NCBI RefSeq assembly: GCF_001513675.1 | Contig: NZ_CP013859.1 | Location: 1,303,081 to 1,367,080, forward strand | DNA length: 64,000 nt | Reading direction: 5' to 3' | From: Microbacterium sp. XT11 | Lineage (GTDB): Bacteria > Actinomycetota > Actinomycetes > Actinomycetales > Microbacteriaceae | Part shown: positions 29,601-37,924 of the stretch, piece by piece | Layout: each line of letters opens with the position of its first letter | Position numbering within the stretch: the stretch's first letter is position 1 | Position numbers and translations under genes: made by a program | Notes under the pieces: model-generated | The model's input: the letters and a program-made list of their open reading frames with translations, nothing else | Told to the model about the DNA's origin: nothing | The model's database searches: none

Positions 29601-29708
29601 TACAAGAAGGGCCCTGGTGGCTGCTACCACGGCGGCTTCAACAGCCGGTACCTCCTGCAGATGGAGATCGTCGGCTGGGGTGTGACGGAAGGCATCCGAT
29701 GGGACTAG
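23619..29708 (+). CDS. Giant membrane-anchored Ig-like/FN3 surface protein, tandem copy 2
   Basis: A 2029-aa paralogue of the protein at 17418, collinear with it from the N-terminal anchor (MKALAWMRARPK) through the propeller-like part, Ig-like array and FN3 modules. Long stretches are alike (for example YEGNPTTKVDLNDGGVWITK), whereas the last 250 residues, including the four-cysteine C-terminal domain, differ most. That pattern suggests duplication followed by specialisation of the outermost tip. ATG 23619 follows a GGGGGAG site. It has its own palindromic promoter and is followed after 43 bp by MoxR, so it probably leads the second operon's message. Confidence 0.87.
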   Translation: MKALAWMRARPKTLASAAGVAAGAVVLTGMAFLYEGNPTTKVDLNDGGVWITKSSSLLVGHFNHPSALLDGGLRTTGEDFDILQDETAVLVVDSAASTLTAVDPARVSLGDSAGIPPGAKVSLGNRTAAIVDRTSGDLWVVPVGGIASFTVESAEPVAELGKDADAVVADDGTVFGLSAERGEVVTVSVDAEGEALEPSTASVGELSSSQRPSITAVGRTPVVLDAGAGEVVVPGGARTAVPDAADAVLQHASAATDAVAVATPSALVRVPLDGGEPEVIETSGRGTAAAPVWLRGCTYGAWAGSARFLRDCPGEQSDVDARIEGAESSATLTFRVNRDVIILNDAVGGSAWLADESLQQVDNWNDITPPEGQTENEEDTAQETVETTLPERKPENTPPVAEDDSFGVRPGASILLPVVDNDNDPDGDVLVAALAEQQPSIGTVQPIQNGGALQIAVDEEATGSDTFTYEVDDGRGGTDTAVVTLAVHEDDVNAAPTPKRKTTLTVETGGTISYNVLPDWIDPDGDDIYLKEVIPAPGDEVDFSTDGQITYKATASLQGRKEIQVTVADGFNEMQSASVTLDVRPQGSTAPKTNADHVVTRVGEQVTVAPLANDTSSGREPLRLGRVDDQVPGATVLPDFPNKSFTFSSDTPDTYYVQYLATAGPENAEGIVRVDVLEAAETELPPVAVRDVALLPSGGDVLVGVLANDSDPSGGILVVQSVSLDQGTGISVSVINHETLRITDQGALDSQVRVRYRISNGSQSAEGEVVVIPIPAPEKILQPVANPDTATVRAGDVVTIPVLENDTHPSDDVLHVAPELVEPLVDPEDGEAFVSQDTVRFKAGPEPKTVYLTYDAVDSRQQKSAGFVTVQILPVEEGKNAAPRPRDLVARALAGTEVSIAVPLDGIDADGDSVELLDIASNPTKGRITDTGQNYFTYEAFEDSTGVDTFEYRVRDRLGKEGTATIRVGIAPAEDVNREPYAVKDAVVVRPGREIAVPVMANDSDPEGDEISLVSEKEGGLEIPDVDGLSARVSGDRVLVQAPNRSLETSLQYTIRDSRGATATAVLQITVDDEVPLVAPVARDDRVRPEDLNEGSLTADIAILENDEDPDGTTDSLTVTLGDGATALENGMVRVAITDELQLITYTLTDQDGLSASAFLFVPAKSGLRPVLSSTKPVEVVSGETKELPLADYVTVAGGGTARITEHAKVAAVHADGSDLVKDETTLVYTSAQGYFGEDAITFEVTDGSGPDDPDGRTATLSLPITVLPPANQQPVFTGAEMQVAPGEEATRLDLAALTADPDPEDAGHHSYTLVGGAGKGVSARIDGDDLLVEASSNAKKGTVLSLTVRVTDGETEPVEGQVSVVVSASNRALPVANTDTVSEADQGKPVTVSVLDNDFNPFPETPLRVTSAVLETGAGDVTVKGDTVEVTPGATFVGTMVVRYRIQDATEDVDREANGQVVVTVQGVPEAPGTPTVTSVQDRTVVISYSAPSNNGAEITAYTVRSVQGSAYTKTCQSTTCTLDGLANNVEYTFQVTATNRVGEGKPSGVSDVARPDARPDTPSPPTLTFGDRSLTVKWATPSTPGSPVESYTLEISPAPPSGVSQKQATGNSLVWDGLENGANYQVRVQAHNRAPEPSSWSGWSASEIPAGPPLDPAAPTTAELAPVGDQAQMQVNWVPPNPNGDAIDSYQLEVYEGSTLVRTVTPGAGARSQAVVVPTSESAYTYRIRAHNKAGWGAWSPQSAPRRGVIAPGAPTSVSVVKEMDRALQITYTPGSRNGARTSEIAYQYRLGAGGWANLPGDNIIGGLTNGQDYDVSLRAVATVDGVQYSGAASNSARGNPYGPLKPPTVGASSNARSVTLSWNGEVSANGRSITKVETSIDGGGYRSASSTGSQTVGDGYSEQHSIRIRVTDAAGQVIESTTASATSGPAPQPKAWTTQGADSGECSPDVCYYLGFSVSNFPAGEYTVWCLEDGKRFAGGATWVVPANGAAYKKGPGGCYHGGFNSRYLLQMEIVGWGVTEGIRWD

Positions 29709-29751
29709 ACCCCCGACCCATCGAACGAGGAGAACAGGAAGCATCACGCTC

Positions 29752-30723
29752 ATGACAATGACCCCAGAACAGGCCGCCTGGTTCCAGGGCACCTTCACAC
29801 GGCTGGTCGACAACGTCGACAAGGCCGTCAAGGGCAAGCGCGAGGTGGTCAGCCTCGTGCTCGCCTCGATGCTCGCCGAGGGCCACGTGCTCCTCGAAGA
29901 CGCACCGGGCACGGGCAAGACCAGCCTCGCGAAGGCGCTGGCCGCGACCGTGCAGGGCACCAGCGCCCGCATCCAGTTCACGCCCGACCTGCTGCCGTCG
30001 GACGTGACGGGTGTGACGATCTACGACCAGCAGTCGCACCGCTTCGAGTTCCACCGAGGCCCGATCTTCGCCTCGATCGTCCTGGCGGACGAGATCAACC
30101 GCGCGTCGCCGAAGACGCAGTCGGCCCTGCTCGAGGTCATGGAGGAGTCGCGTGTCACGGTCGACGGCGTCACGCACGACACCGGCCGCCCGTTCCTGGT
30201 GATCGCCACCCAGAACCCCATCGAGCAGGCGGGGACCTACAAGCTCCCCGAGGCCCAGCTCGACCGGTTCCTCATCAAGACGTCCATCGGGTACCCCGAC
30301 CTCGATGTCACGGAGAGCATCCTGGCCGGTGCTTCCGACCGCAACCCCGCAGCCGGTCTTCCCGCCATCATCACCACGAGCGCGGTCGCCGACATGGCAG
30401 ACCTCGGATCGACCGTGCACGTCGAACCGGCCGTGCTCCGGTACGTGGCGGAGCTCGCCGAGGCCACGCGCGCCGACGCGGGCGTCCGTCTCGGCGTCTC
30501 GGTGCGCGGCGCGATCGCTATGGTGCGCATCGCGAAGATCTGGGCGGCTGCGCACGGCAGGCACTTCGTGCTCCCCGACGACATCAAGGCCCTCGCGCGT
30601 CCGGTCTGGCAGCACAGGCTGCTGCTCGACGCCGAGGCCGAGTTCGCCGGCACCACGAGCGACGTCGTCGTCGCGCGCGTGCTCGAGGCCGTCGCGGCTC
30701 CGCAGGCCCGAACGGCGGCGTGA
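29752..30723 (+). CDS. MoxR-family AAA+ ATPase, second copy
   Basis: A 323-aa MoxR ATPase, collinear with the one at 9116 (shared EQAAWF start, IQFTPDLLPSDVTG, TQNPIEQAGTYKLPEAQ). Walker A is APGTGKTS and Walker B is IVLADEINRA. ATG 29752 gives the same N-terminus as the paralogue; AGGAAG lies 10 bases upstream. It is coupled to the downstream DUF58 gene by GTGATG. Predicted to remodel or activate the membrane partners encoded next to it. Confidence 0.93.
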   Translation: MTMTPEQAAWFQGTFTRLVDNVDKAVKGKREVVSLVLASMLAEGHVLLEDAPGTGKTSLAKALAATVQGTSARIQFTPDLLPSDVTGVTIYDQQSHRFEFHRGPIFASIVLADEINRASPKTQSALLEVMEESRVTVDGVTHDTGRPFLVIATQNPIEQAGTYKLPEAQLDRFLIKTSIGYPDLDVTESILAGASDRNPAAGLPAIITTSAVADMADLGSTVHVEPAVLRYVAELAEATRADAGVRLGVSVRGAIAMVRIAKIWAAAHGRHFVLPDDIKALARPVWQHRLLLDAEAEFAGTTSDVVVARVLEAVAAPQARTAA

Positions 30724-31988
30724 TGACGACGGAGGCACTCCAGACCGCGCAGACGGCGCCCGCCGAACCGTCCGCCGGGTGGCGCGACGTTGCGGCGGTC
30801 GTCGGCGCCCGCGTGCTGGCGCGCCTCCGCCTCATCGCGTCGGCGATCCGTCCGCTGGCGTGGGTGCTCATGGCCCTCGCCGTCGCCTTCTGGATCCTGG
30901 GCCAGACGGCGGGCTGGGCGGAGTTCACGATCGCCGCGGTCGTCGTCGCCATCACGGTCGCGGTGTGCGCGCTGTTCCTCGTCGGTCGCACCGCGTATGA
31001 CGTCTCGCTCGATCTCGCCCGCACGCGCGTCGTCGTCGGCGAACGCGCCGTCGGCGCCCTGACGCTCGCGAACCGCGGGACGAGGGCGATCCTCCCGTCG
31101 CGCGTCGTGCTCCCCGTCGGATCGGGTCGCGGCGAGTTCGGCATCCAGCGCCTGGCACCGGGCGAGGAGGCGGAGGAGCTCTTCGCCATCCCGACCCACA
31201 AGCGCGGCGTCGTGAAGGTGGGGCCGGTGAGCGTCGTCCGCGGCGACCCGCTCGGGCTGTTCGAGCGCGCGCACCGTCGCGACGACCCGGTCGACCTCTT
31301 CGTGCATCCCAAGACGGTGCTCTTCGACGGACAGTCGCTCGGCTATCTCCGCGACCTGGAAGGACTCCCCGCGGCCGACCTCTCGCGCGACGACGTCTCG
31401 TTCCACGCTCTGCTGGAGTACCAGCCGGGCGACGACCTGCGTCACGTGCATTGGAAGTCGACGGCCCGCACCGGCACGATGATGGTCCGCCAGTACGAGG
31501 AGACCCGGCGATCGCACTTCGTGATCGGGCTGTCACGCTCATCGGGCGACTACGCGACCGACGACGACTTCGAACTGGGGATCTCGATCGCCGGGTCGAT
31601 CGGCCTGCGCGCCATCCGCGACTCGCAGCGGGTCGACGTGCGCGTGCAGGGACGCGCGCTCGCCGCGGGCACGGGCAAGCAGCTGCTCGATTCGCTGGCG
31701 GCCATCGAGCACTCTCGTCCGCGTGACGGCGGCATCGGCGATCTCGCCGGGGTCGTGGCGCGCACGATGCCCCTCGCCAGCGTGGTGGTGCTGGTGTGCG
31801 GTTCGCGTGTCGGCGCCGACGACCTGCGCCTCGCCTGCTCTCGCCTCCCGTTCGGCGCCCGCGTGATCGCCGTGGTGGCCGACCGCTCGGCAGCTGCACC
31901 CGCTCTGCGTCGCATCGGCGATGCCGACGTCGTGACGATCGGCTCGCTCGAGCAGACCCCCCTCGCACTCCTGAAGGTGCTCTCATGA
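30723..31988 (+). CDS. DUF58-domain membrane protein, second copy
   Basis: Protein of 421 aa with two adjacent transmembrane helices (about 40-90) followed by the DUF58 core containing LEYQPGDDLRHVHWKST and MMVRQYEE. It is a paralogue of the protein at 10078 but lacks the Ser/Thr-rich N-terminal tail. An in-frame GTG at 30720 immediately precedes the ATG and is an alternative start. The stop overlaps the next ATG (ATGA). Confidence 0.9.
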   Translation: MTTEALQTAQTAPAEPSAGWRDVAAVVGARVLARLRLIASAIRPLAWVLMALAVAFWILGQTAGWAEFTIAAVVVAITVAVCALFLVGRTAYDVSLDLARTRVVVGERAVGALTLANRGTRAILPSRVVLPVGSGRGEFGIQRLAPGEEAEELFAIPTHKRGVVKVGPVSVVRGDPLGLFERAHRRDDPVDLFVHPKTVLFDGQSLGYLRDLEGLPAADLSRDDVSFHALLEYQPGDDLRHVHWKSTARTGTMMVRQYEETRRSHFVIGLSRSSGDYATDDDFELGISIAGSIGLRAIRDSQRVDVRVQGRALAAGTGKQLLDSLAAIEHSRPRDGGIGDLAGVVARTMPLASVVVLVCGSRVGADDLRLACSRLPFGARVIAVVADRSAAAPALRRIGDADVVTIGSLEQTPLALLKVLS

Positions 31989-34387
31989 CGTCCACGGTGC
32001 CCGAACGCACGACTCTGCCGCTGCGGCGCTGGGTGCTCGACATCGGCGTGTCGGCTCTCCTGATCGGCGTGTCGATCGCCGGCTTCTGGCCGACCTTCGC
32101 CGGCCCCTCCTACCTCCTCGCGGCGGTGGGCGGCCTCGTGCTCGGCCTCGCCATCGCCGCGGTCGCCGCCTGGCGCCGCTGGGGGATCCTCGTGATCGCC
32201 GGGCTGACGGTGGCCGCGTACTTCGTCTTCGGCGGAGCCCTCGCGCTGCCGCAGACCGCCATCGCCGGGGTCGTCCCGACGCTCGACACCCTGCAGCGGC
32301 TCGCCCTGGGCACGGTCACCTCGTGGAAGCAGCTGCTCACCACGGTCGCGCCCGTGTCGACCGCCGACGGCCACGCGCTCGTGCCGTTCCTGCTGTCGCT
32401 CCTGAGCGCGGTGATCACGGCATCCCTCGCCCTGCGCCTGTCGCACGTGGGCTGGGCGCTCATCCCGGCCGGTGCGATGCTCGTGCTCACGATCGCTCTG
32501 GGCACCCCCGAGCCGGCGTTCCCGGTCGCGCAGGGTCTGCTCTTCGCCGTTCTGAGCATCGCCTGGATGGCGCTGCGTCAGCTCTGGGCACCGCAGAACG
32601 CCGCCGTGTCGGTGGGTGAGGTCGATCCGTCCCGCGCGGCGCACATGCGGATGCGCCGGCTGCTCGCCGGCGTGGCGGTGCTCGCGGTCGCCGGCGGCGC
32701 GGGGGTCGCGGGGAGCGCGATCGCCGCACCGGCACAGCCCAGGCACGTGTTCCGCGACGTGATCATCCCGCCCTTCAACATCCGCGACTACCCCAGCCCG
32801 CTTCAGTCGTTCCGCAAGAACGTGCGCGACAACGCAGAAGACACGCTGTTCACCGTGCGCGGCCTTCCGGAGGGCGCTCGCATGCGCATCGCCGTCATGG
32901 ATCAGTACGACGGCATGGTCTACAACGTCACCGACGGGGGCCCGGAGTCGTCGAGCGCCTTCACGCCGCTGCGCTCCAACATGGCGCCGGATGCCGAGGG
33001 CATCCCGGTGAGCCTGAAGGTGGAGATCGAGAAGTACAGCGGCGTGTGGGTCCCCGACGCCGGCGCCGTGTCGGAGATCGACTTCACGGGCGACCGCGCC
33101 GAGGAGCTGCGGCGTTCGACGTATGTCAACACCGAGACCGGCACGGCCGTGGCGACGTCGAAGCTCCGCAGCGGCGACGCCTACACGGTCGACACCGTGA
33201 TGCCTGCGGAGATCGAGGACAGCCAGCTCGCCGACGCCGATTTCGGGAAGGTGGCGCTGCCGAAGCAGAGCAACGTTCCCGAGGAGCTCGCCTCGCTCGC
33301 GGCCGAGACCGTCGCAGGGGCCGAAACGCCCATCGAGCAGGTGCGCGCGCTCGAGACGTTCTTCGCCGAGGGGGGCTTCTTCAGCCACGGCCTCGAGGGT
33401 GAGGTGCTGTCGCGGGCCGGGCACACCGCCGAGCGCATCTCGACGCTCGTCGGCGGCGACCAGATGATCGGCGACGACGAGCAGTACGCGGTCGCGATGG
33501 CTCTGCTGGCGCGCGAGGTCGGCATCCCGGCCCGCGTCGTCATGGGGTATTACCCCGACGAGGAGGACGCGGACGACGCCGAGTTCGCCGCGACGGGCGA
33601 CGACGTGCACGCCTGGGTCGAGGTGAACTTCGAGAAGTTCGGCTGGCTCCCCTTCAACCCGACGCCGCCCGAGGACAAGGTCCCGAACGACCAGAACACG
33701 AAGCCGAAGGTCGATCCCAAGCCGCAGGTGCTCCAGCCGCCGCCTCCGCCGCAGGAGCCGGTCGACCTGCCGCCGACGCTGCCCGACGACCGCAAGGGCG
33801 AAGACGAGTCGCTGAACATCCTCGGCATCCTCGGGGTGATCCTCGCCGTCGGCGGGATCTCGCTGGCGATCATCGCGCTGCTGGCGTCGCCGTTCATCGT
33901 GATCGGCGCGTGGAAGGCAGCCCGGCGTCGGTCGCGGCGCAACGCGGCGCGTGCCTCCGATCGCATCAGCGGGGGCTGGAACGAGCTGACCGACCGCGCC
34001 GTCGACTACGGCGCGCGCATCGCCCCCGGCGGCACGCGCGCCGAGGAGGCCGTCACCGTGGCGTCGACCCTCACCCTGCCCGAGGTGACGGCGCTCGCCG
34101 CACGAGCCGACTCCGAGGTGTTCGGACCCGACGAGCCGACGCCCGAGGACGTCGAGGCGTTCTGGGCGGAGGTCGACGGCATCGTCGGCGGCCTCGGCAA
34201 GGAGGCCGGGTTCTGGAAGCGCATGAAGGCGCGACTGAGCCTGCGCTCGCTCCTCGGGGGCACGGCCATCGCCGGCGGCCTGCAGAGTCTCCGCGATGCC
34301 GCGGCCGCGCGTGTGCGCCGTGAACCTGGCACCATCGAGAGCAGCACTGACACGACGTCCACCTCAGCCGAGAGCGAGGCATCATGA
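31985..34387 (+). CDS. Transglutaminase-like membrane protein, second copy, active site altered
   Basis: An 800-aa protein with five or six N-terminal helices, an outer transglutaminase-like domain (about 260-620), a Pro-rich segment and one C-terminal helix (about 615-640) before a cytoplasmic tail. As in the paralogue at 11463, the catalytic Cys position reads Asp (GDDEQYAVA, about 496). His is retained in VHAWVEV (about 540), and the Asp position reads Asn in FNPTP (about 557). Catalysis is therefore unlikely. ATG 31985 overlaps the DUF58 stop; a longer open frame upstream lies inside the DUF58 gene and is not used. Confidence 0.87.
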   Translation: MTSTVPERTTLPLRRWVLDIGVSALLIGVSIAGFWPTFAGPSYLLAAVGGLVLGLAIAAVAAWRRWGILVIAGLTVAAYFVFGGALALPQTAIAGVVPTLDTLQRLALGTVTSWKQLLTTVAPVSTADGHALVPFLLSLLSAVITASLALRLSHVGWALIPAGAMLVLTIALGTPEPAFPVAQGLLFAVLSIAWMALRQLWAPQNAAVSVGEVDPSRAAHMRMRRLLAGVAVLAVAGGAGVAGSAIAAPAQPRHVFRDVIIPPFNIRDYPSPLQSFRKNVRDNAEDTLFTVRGLPEGARMRIAVMDQYDGMVYNVTDGGPESSSAFTPLRSNMAPDAEGIPVSLKVEIEKYSGVWVPDAGAVSEIDFTGDRAEELRRSTYVNTETGTAVATSKLRSGDAYTVDTVMPAEIEDSQLADADFGKVALPKQSNVPEELASLAAETVAGAETPIEQVRALETFFAEGGFFSHGLEGEVLSRAGHTAERISTLVGGDQMIGDDEQYAVAMALLAREVGIPARVVMGYYPDEEDADDAEFAATGDDVHAWVEVNFEKFGWLPFNPTPPEDKVPNDQNTKPKVDPKPQVLQPPPPPQEPVDLPPTLPDDRKGEDESLNILGILGVILAVGGISLAIIALLASPFIVIGAWKAARRRSRRNAARASDRISGGWNELTDRAVDYGARIAPGGTRAEEAVTVASTLTLPEVTALAARADSEVFGPDEPTPEDVEAFWAEVDGIVGGLGKEAGFWKRMKARLSLRSLLGGTAIAGGLQSLRDAAAARVRREPGTIESSTDTTSTSAESEAS

Positions 34388-35646
34388 CCACGGTCGCCTT
34401 CGACAGCATGGCGCCGATCTCGCGGCGCGCCATCGCGTACCTCATCGATGCCCTGATCGCGGGCGGCATCGCCGTGGTCGGCACCATCGTGCTGGCCGTC
34501 GTCGCGGCGATGACACGGCCGATCGAGAATCTCCTCATCGTGCTGCCCGTCGGGTACGGCGTGCTGCTGCTCGTGCTGCTCGCGTGGCTGCTCGTCTACA
34601 CGCGCATGCAGGTCGGCGGCGGCTCGATCGGCATGCGCGCTCAGGGGGTGCGCCTCGTGTCGACCGACGGCACACCGCTGGGGTACGGCAGGGCGCTGCT
34701 GCGCAACGTGATCTTCGGTCTCGCGGCAGGCATCGTCGTCGGGTACTTCACGCCGCTGTTCGACGGAAGCGGACGTTTCCAGGGATGGCACGACAAGGTC
34801 GCCGGCTCCCTCGTCGTGGACGCGAGGCGAGCAGCTCCGCCGTCGGATGCCGCGCCCGCGACGTCGGCGATGCCGGTGGCGGCGCCCGCCTCGTCCCCGG
34901 CCGCGCAGCCGACGATCCCCGGCATCCCGGTGCCGTCCCCCGCGGCGTCGTTCGCACCGCCCGTTCCGCCGGTTCCGCCTGTTCCGCCTGTCCAGCCGAC
35001 GCCCGCGCCCGCTGCAGGGGCGCCGACGGTCGACACGACCATCCCTGCGGCGTCTGCGGCTCCGGTCGTCGACCCGGCATCCTCCGCCCCGGTGCCTGCA
35101 GCACCCGTGGCGGCGGAGGGCTCGGTCATCGCATATGTGCCCGGCGTCAGCAGGCCTGAACCGGCGGCGCCCGCGCAGCCGGCGGGGCCGGCTGGTCATG
35201 CTCCGGAACCGGCCGCCCCGGTCGCGGCATCCGCGCCTCCGGTCCCCGCGTCCGCGCCTCCGGTCCCTGCGTCCGCGCCGACGGCTGCGGACGACATCGA
35301 GGACACCCGGATCAGCATCCCTGGCCATCGTCTGGTCTTCACATGGGATGACGGCACCAAGGTGCCCGTGTCTCGCCGCACGATCTTCGGCCGCAACCCC
35401 GCCCCCGAAGACGGCGCGGTGCTCATGCCCGTGCGGGACGAGACGCTGTCGCTCTCGAAGACGCACTTCGAGGCGGCCGCCGATACGTCCGGGGGCTGGG
35501 TGCTCGATCGGCACTCCACCAACGGCACCACCATCGTCCGCGACGGCCAGCGCATCGCGTGCCCTCCGGGGCAGCGCGTGCCGGTGCGGCTGGGCGACGC
35601 GATCGAGATCGGCGACCGCATCGTCACGATCGGCGGCTACGCGTGA
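34384..35646 (+). CDS. RDD-family membrane protein with C-terminal FHA domain
   Basis: A 420-aa protein. The RDD membrane domain (about 10-150) has the canonical R-x-x-A-x-x-I-D signature in RRAIAYLID, a central hydrophobic pair and GWHDKVAGSLVV at its end. A Pro/Ala/Val-rich linker carries it to an FHA domain (about 325-418) with intact GRN, SKTH and STNG. EDTRISI precedes the FHA domain and could be a phosphorylated threonine. ATG 34384 overlaps the upstream stop. Likely a membrane platform recruited by kinase activity; a second RDD-FHA protein lies at 40277. Confidence 0.87.
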   Translation: MTTVAFDSMAPISRRAIAYLIDALIAGGIAVVGTIVLAVVAAMTRPIENLLIVLPVGYGVLLLVLLAWLLVYTRMQVGGGSIGMRAQGVRLVSTDGTPLGYGRALLRNVIFGLAAGIVVGYFTPLFDGSGRFQGWHDKVAGSLVVDARRAAPPSDAAPATSAMPVAAPASSPAAQPTIPGIPVPSPAASFAPPVPPVPPVPPVQPTPAPAAGAPTVDTTIPAASAAPVVDPASSAPVPAAPVAAEGSVIAYVPGVSRPEPAAPAQPAGPAGHAPEPAAPVAASAPPVPASAPPVPASAPTAADDIEDTRISIPGHRLVFTWDDGTKVPVSRRTIFGRNPAPEDGAVLMPVRDETLSLSKTHFEAAADTSGGWVLDRHSTNGTTIVRDGQRIACPPGQRVPVRLGDAIEIGDRIVTIGGYA

Positions 35647-36455
35647 GACCCGGCCTGATCGTCAGCAGCGGGTCGGCGACGCACCCGGGGCTGCGGCGCG
35701 CGCTCAACGAAGACGCGTTCCTCGCGAGCGCACCCGTCTTCATCGTCGCCGACGGCATGGGCGGACACGAGGCGGGGGAGCGCGCCAGCGCGACGGTCAT
35801 CGAGGAGTTCGCGTTCTACATCGGCCGCACCGCCCTCGAGCTCGACGACGTCAGGGCGGCGCTCGAACGGGCGCGGGAAGGCGTCGAGCATCTGTCGACC
35901 TCGGGCAACGGCCGGGCGGGGACGACCTTGAGCGGCGTGGTCATCGCCTCGGTCGACGGCATGGGCTACTGGCTGGCGCTGAACATCGGCGACTCGCGCA
36001 CCTATCGCCTCGCCGACGGCGAGCTGGAGCAGATCACCGTCGATCATTCCGTGGTGCAGGAGCTCATCGAGTCCGGCGAACTGACCCCGGAAGAGGCCGC
36101 GACCGACCGCCGCCGCAACATCATCACGCGCGCGATCGGGGCGAGCAGCACGGGCGACGCCGACTACTGGCTGTTCCCCGCCGAGCGGGGCGACCGCATC
36201 CTGGTCTGCTCCGATGGACTGACCGCGGAGCTCACCGACGCACGCATCCGTGAGATCCTGGCCACGACGCCGGATCCGCAGCAGGCAGCCGACGCCCTCG
36301 TGTCGGACGCGCTCGGGGCGGGCGGGCGCGACAACATCACCGTCGTCGTGGCGGATGCCGTGTCGGTCGCATCGCGGCCCGGCACGCTGCTCGACACGGA
36401 GACGCACATCGACATGGACACACGTCCGCGTGAAGCAGCAGGAGGGGTTCGCTGA
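35643..36455 (+). CDS. PP2C-family Ser/Thr protein phosphatase, second copy
   Basis: A soluble 270-aa PP2C phosphatase with LRRALNEDAF, VADGMGGHEAGERAS, NIGDSRTYR, VCSDGLTAE and GRDNITVVV. It is paralogous to the protein at 15769. GTG 35643 overlaps the previous stop (GTGA), and the conserved core begins about 20 residues later. Predicted to dephosphorylate the kinase at 37921 and the FHA-bound threonines of this operon. Confidence 0.93.
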   Translation: MRPGLIVSSGSATHPGLRRALNEDAFLASAPVFIVADGMGGHEAGERASATVIEEFAFYIGRTALELDDVRAALERAREGVEHLSTSGNGRAGTTLSGVVIASVDGMGYWLALNIGDSRTYRLADGELEQITVDHSVVQELIESGELTPEEAATDRRRNIITRAIGASSTGDADYWLFPAERGDRILVCSDGLTAELTDARIREILATTPDPQQAADALVSDALGAGGRDNITVVVADAVSVASRPGTLLDTETHIDMDTRPREAAGGVR

Positions 36456-37924
36456 TGCAGACGATCTACCGGCCGGGGGAGTGGTACCTGATCGTGATCC
36501 CCGGCGCACTCGTGGCGCTCCCGCCCGACGTTCCGGGAGAGGTGGTGGCGCGACTGTGGGACCGCCTTCCCGCCGAGAAGACCCTGGCCACGGTGATCGA
36601 CGTGCTCACCACGCAGGCCGGCGGGTCGTTCGCGGCGCTGCCGCCGTTCGCCGCCGCCGTGGCTGAAGGTGCAGACGTGCGCCTCGCCCTGCGCGGGGGA
36701 GTCGCCGCGCGGGTGAGCGGAGGGACGGATGCCGCGCAGGACTACTCCGGCTCGGAGGTCACCACGTGGAGCGAACGATTCGTCGGCGGCGCCACGCGGG
36801 TCGAGATCACCGTCGAGGAGTCGGATGCCGCATCCGCGCTCCCCGTGCAGTCGGGTGTCGTGCGTGCCGCGGCCGTCAGTGCGGAGCTCGAGGCCGGAGA
36901 CGCCGACCCGCTCGTCGCGGTGCTCGGTCCTGCGCCGCTGCTGGAGCAGTCGGCGACGACAGGGTTCTCGGCCGCGGCGCTCGCCGGAGCCGTCGCGCCC
37001 CCGCTGGCCCGTTTCGGTACGAGGGGTGACGCCGCCTCTCTCGATTCGGTCGAGCAGGATGAGTCGGTCGAGCCCGCGGTGCCGGCTGAGCCGGACGCGC
37101 CGGGTGGAACCGCCGCGGCGGAGAGCGTCGATCCGGCGGCGGATGCCGCTGCTGATGACGCCGTCGCCGCTCCGGAGCCGCCGGACGAACCGGCGCCTGT
37201 CGACGAGCCCGCGCCCGTGGACGAGCCGGCGCCTGTGGACGAGCCCGCGCCTGTGGACGAGCCCGCGTCCGTTGATGAACCTGCGCCTGCGGACGAGCCC
37301 GCCGACTCGGCGGAGCACGACGCCCTCCTCGACGAGGGGATCACGCTCATCCCCACCGAGACTCTCGCGCCGCTGTCGGAGGAGGACGAGTTCGAGCAGC
37401 TGTTCGGTGAGACCGTCCATTCCGCGTCGAGCGTGGGTGTCCCGCCGCCTCCGCCGCTTCCCGGCGCCGTGCAGGGCGACCACGACGGCGCCACGATCTC
37501 GAGCGCCCAGCTGCGCGCTCTGCGGCAGCAGCCGCCCGTCGGCGACGACGCGCCCACCGCGGTGCTCCCTGTCGTCAGCGGGTCGGTCGGTCGCATCCGG
37601 TTCTCCACCGGCCAGGTCGTCACGCTCGATCGCACGGTCATCATCGGACGCAGGCCGAGGTCGACGCGTGCGAGCGGCGAGAACCTGCCGCACCTCGTGG
37701 CCGTGGAGAGCCCGCAGCAGGACATCTCGCGCAGCCACCTCGAGGTGCGCCCCGAGGGCGACACCGTGGTGGTCATCGACCTGCACACCACGAACGGCTC
37801 CACGCTGCTGCGACCGGGGGCCGACCCCGTGCGCCTGCACCCCGGCGAGCAGACGCTCGTGCTGTCGGGTGACGTCGTCGACCTGGGAGACGGCGTGACG
37901 CTCGTCTTCGAGGACCTGCCGTGA
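36455..37924 (+). CDS. Cytosolic FHA-domain protein with acidic repeat linker
   Basis: A 489-aa protein without membrane helices. The first 170 residues form an unrecognised domain (PGEWYLIVIPGALVALPP). A long acidic/Pro linker contains tandem DEPAPV units and a stretch like a phospho-site, DDAPTAVLPVV. The FHA domain is at about 385-485 with GRR, SRSH and TTNG intact. ATG 36455 overlaps the phosphatase stop, and its stop overlaps the kinase GTG. It probably bridges phosphorylated partners; the N-terminal domain's role is unknown. Confidence 0.83.
   Translation: MQTIYRPGEWYLIVIPGALVALPPDVPGEVVARLWDRLPAEKTLATVIDVLTTQAGGSFAALPPFAAAVAEGADVRLALRGGVAARVSGGTDAAQDYSGSEVTTWSERFVGGATRVEITVEESDAASALPVQSGVVRAAAVSAELEAGDADPLVAVLGPAPLLEQSATTGFSAAALAGAVAPPLARFGTRGDAASLDSVEQDESVEPAVPAEPDAPGGTAAAESVDPAADAAADDAVAAPEPPDEPAPVDEPAPVDEPAPVDEPAPVDEPASVDEPAPADEPADSAEHDALLDEGITLIPTETLAPLSEEDEFEQLFGETVHSASSVGVPPPPPLPGAVQGDHDGATISSAQLRALRQQPPVGDDAPTAVLPVVSGSVGRIRFSTGQVVTLDRTVIIGRRPRSTRASGENLPHLVAVESPQQDISRSHLEVRPEGDTVVVIDLHTTNGSTLLRPGADPVRLHPGEQTLVLSGDVVDLGDGVTLVFEDLP
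37184..37306 (+). repeat. 18-bp in-frame tandem repeat coding DEPAPV
   Basis: Six to seven tandem 18-base units, with only synonymous or near-synonymous changes, code an acidic Asp-Glu-Pro-Ala-Pro-Val linker in the FHA protein. Such arrays can expand or contract without shifting the frame. Confidence 0.8.
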
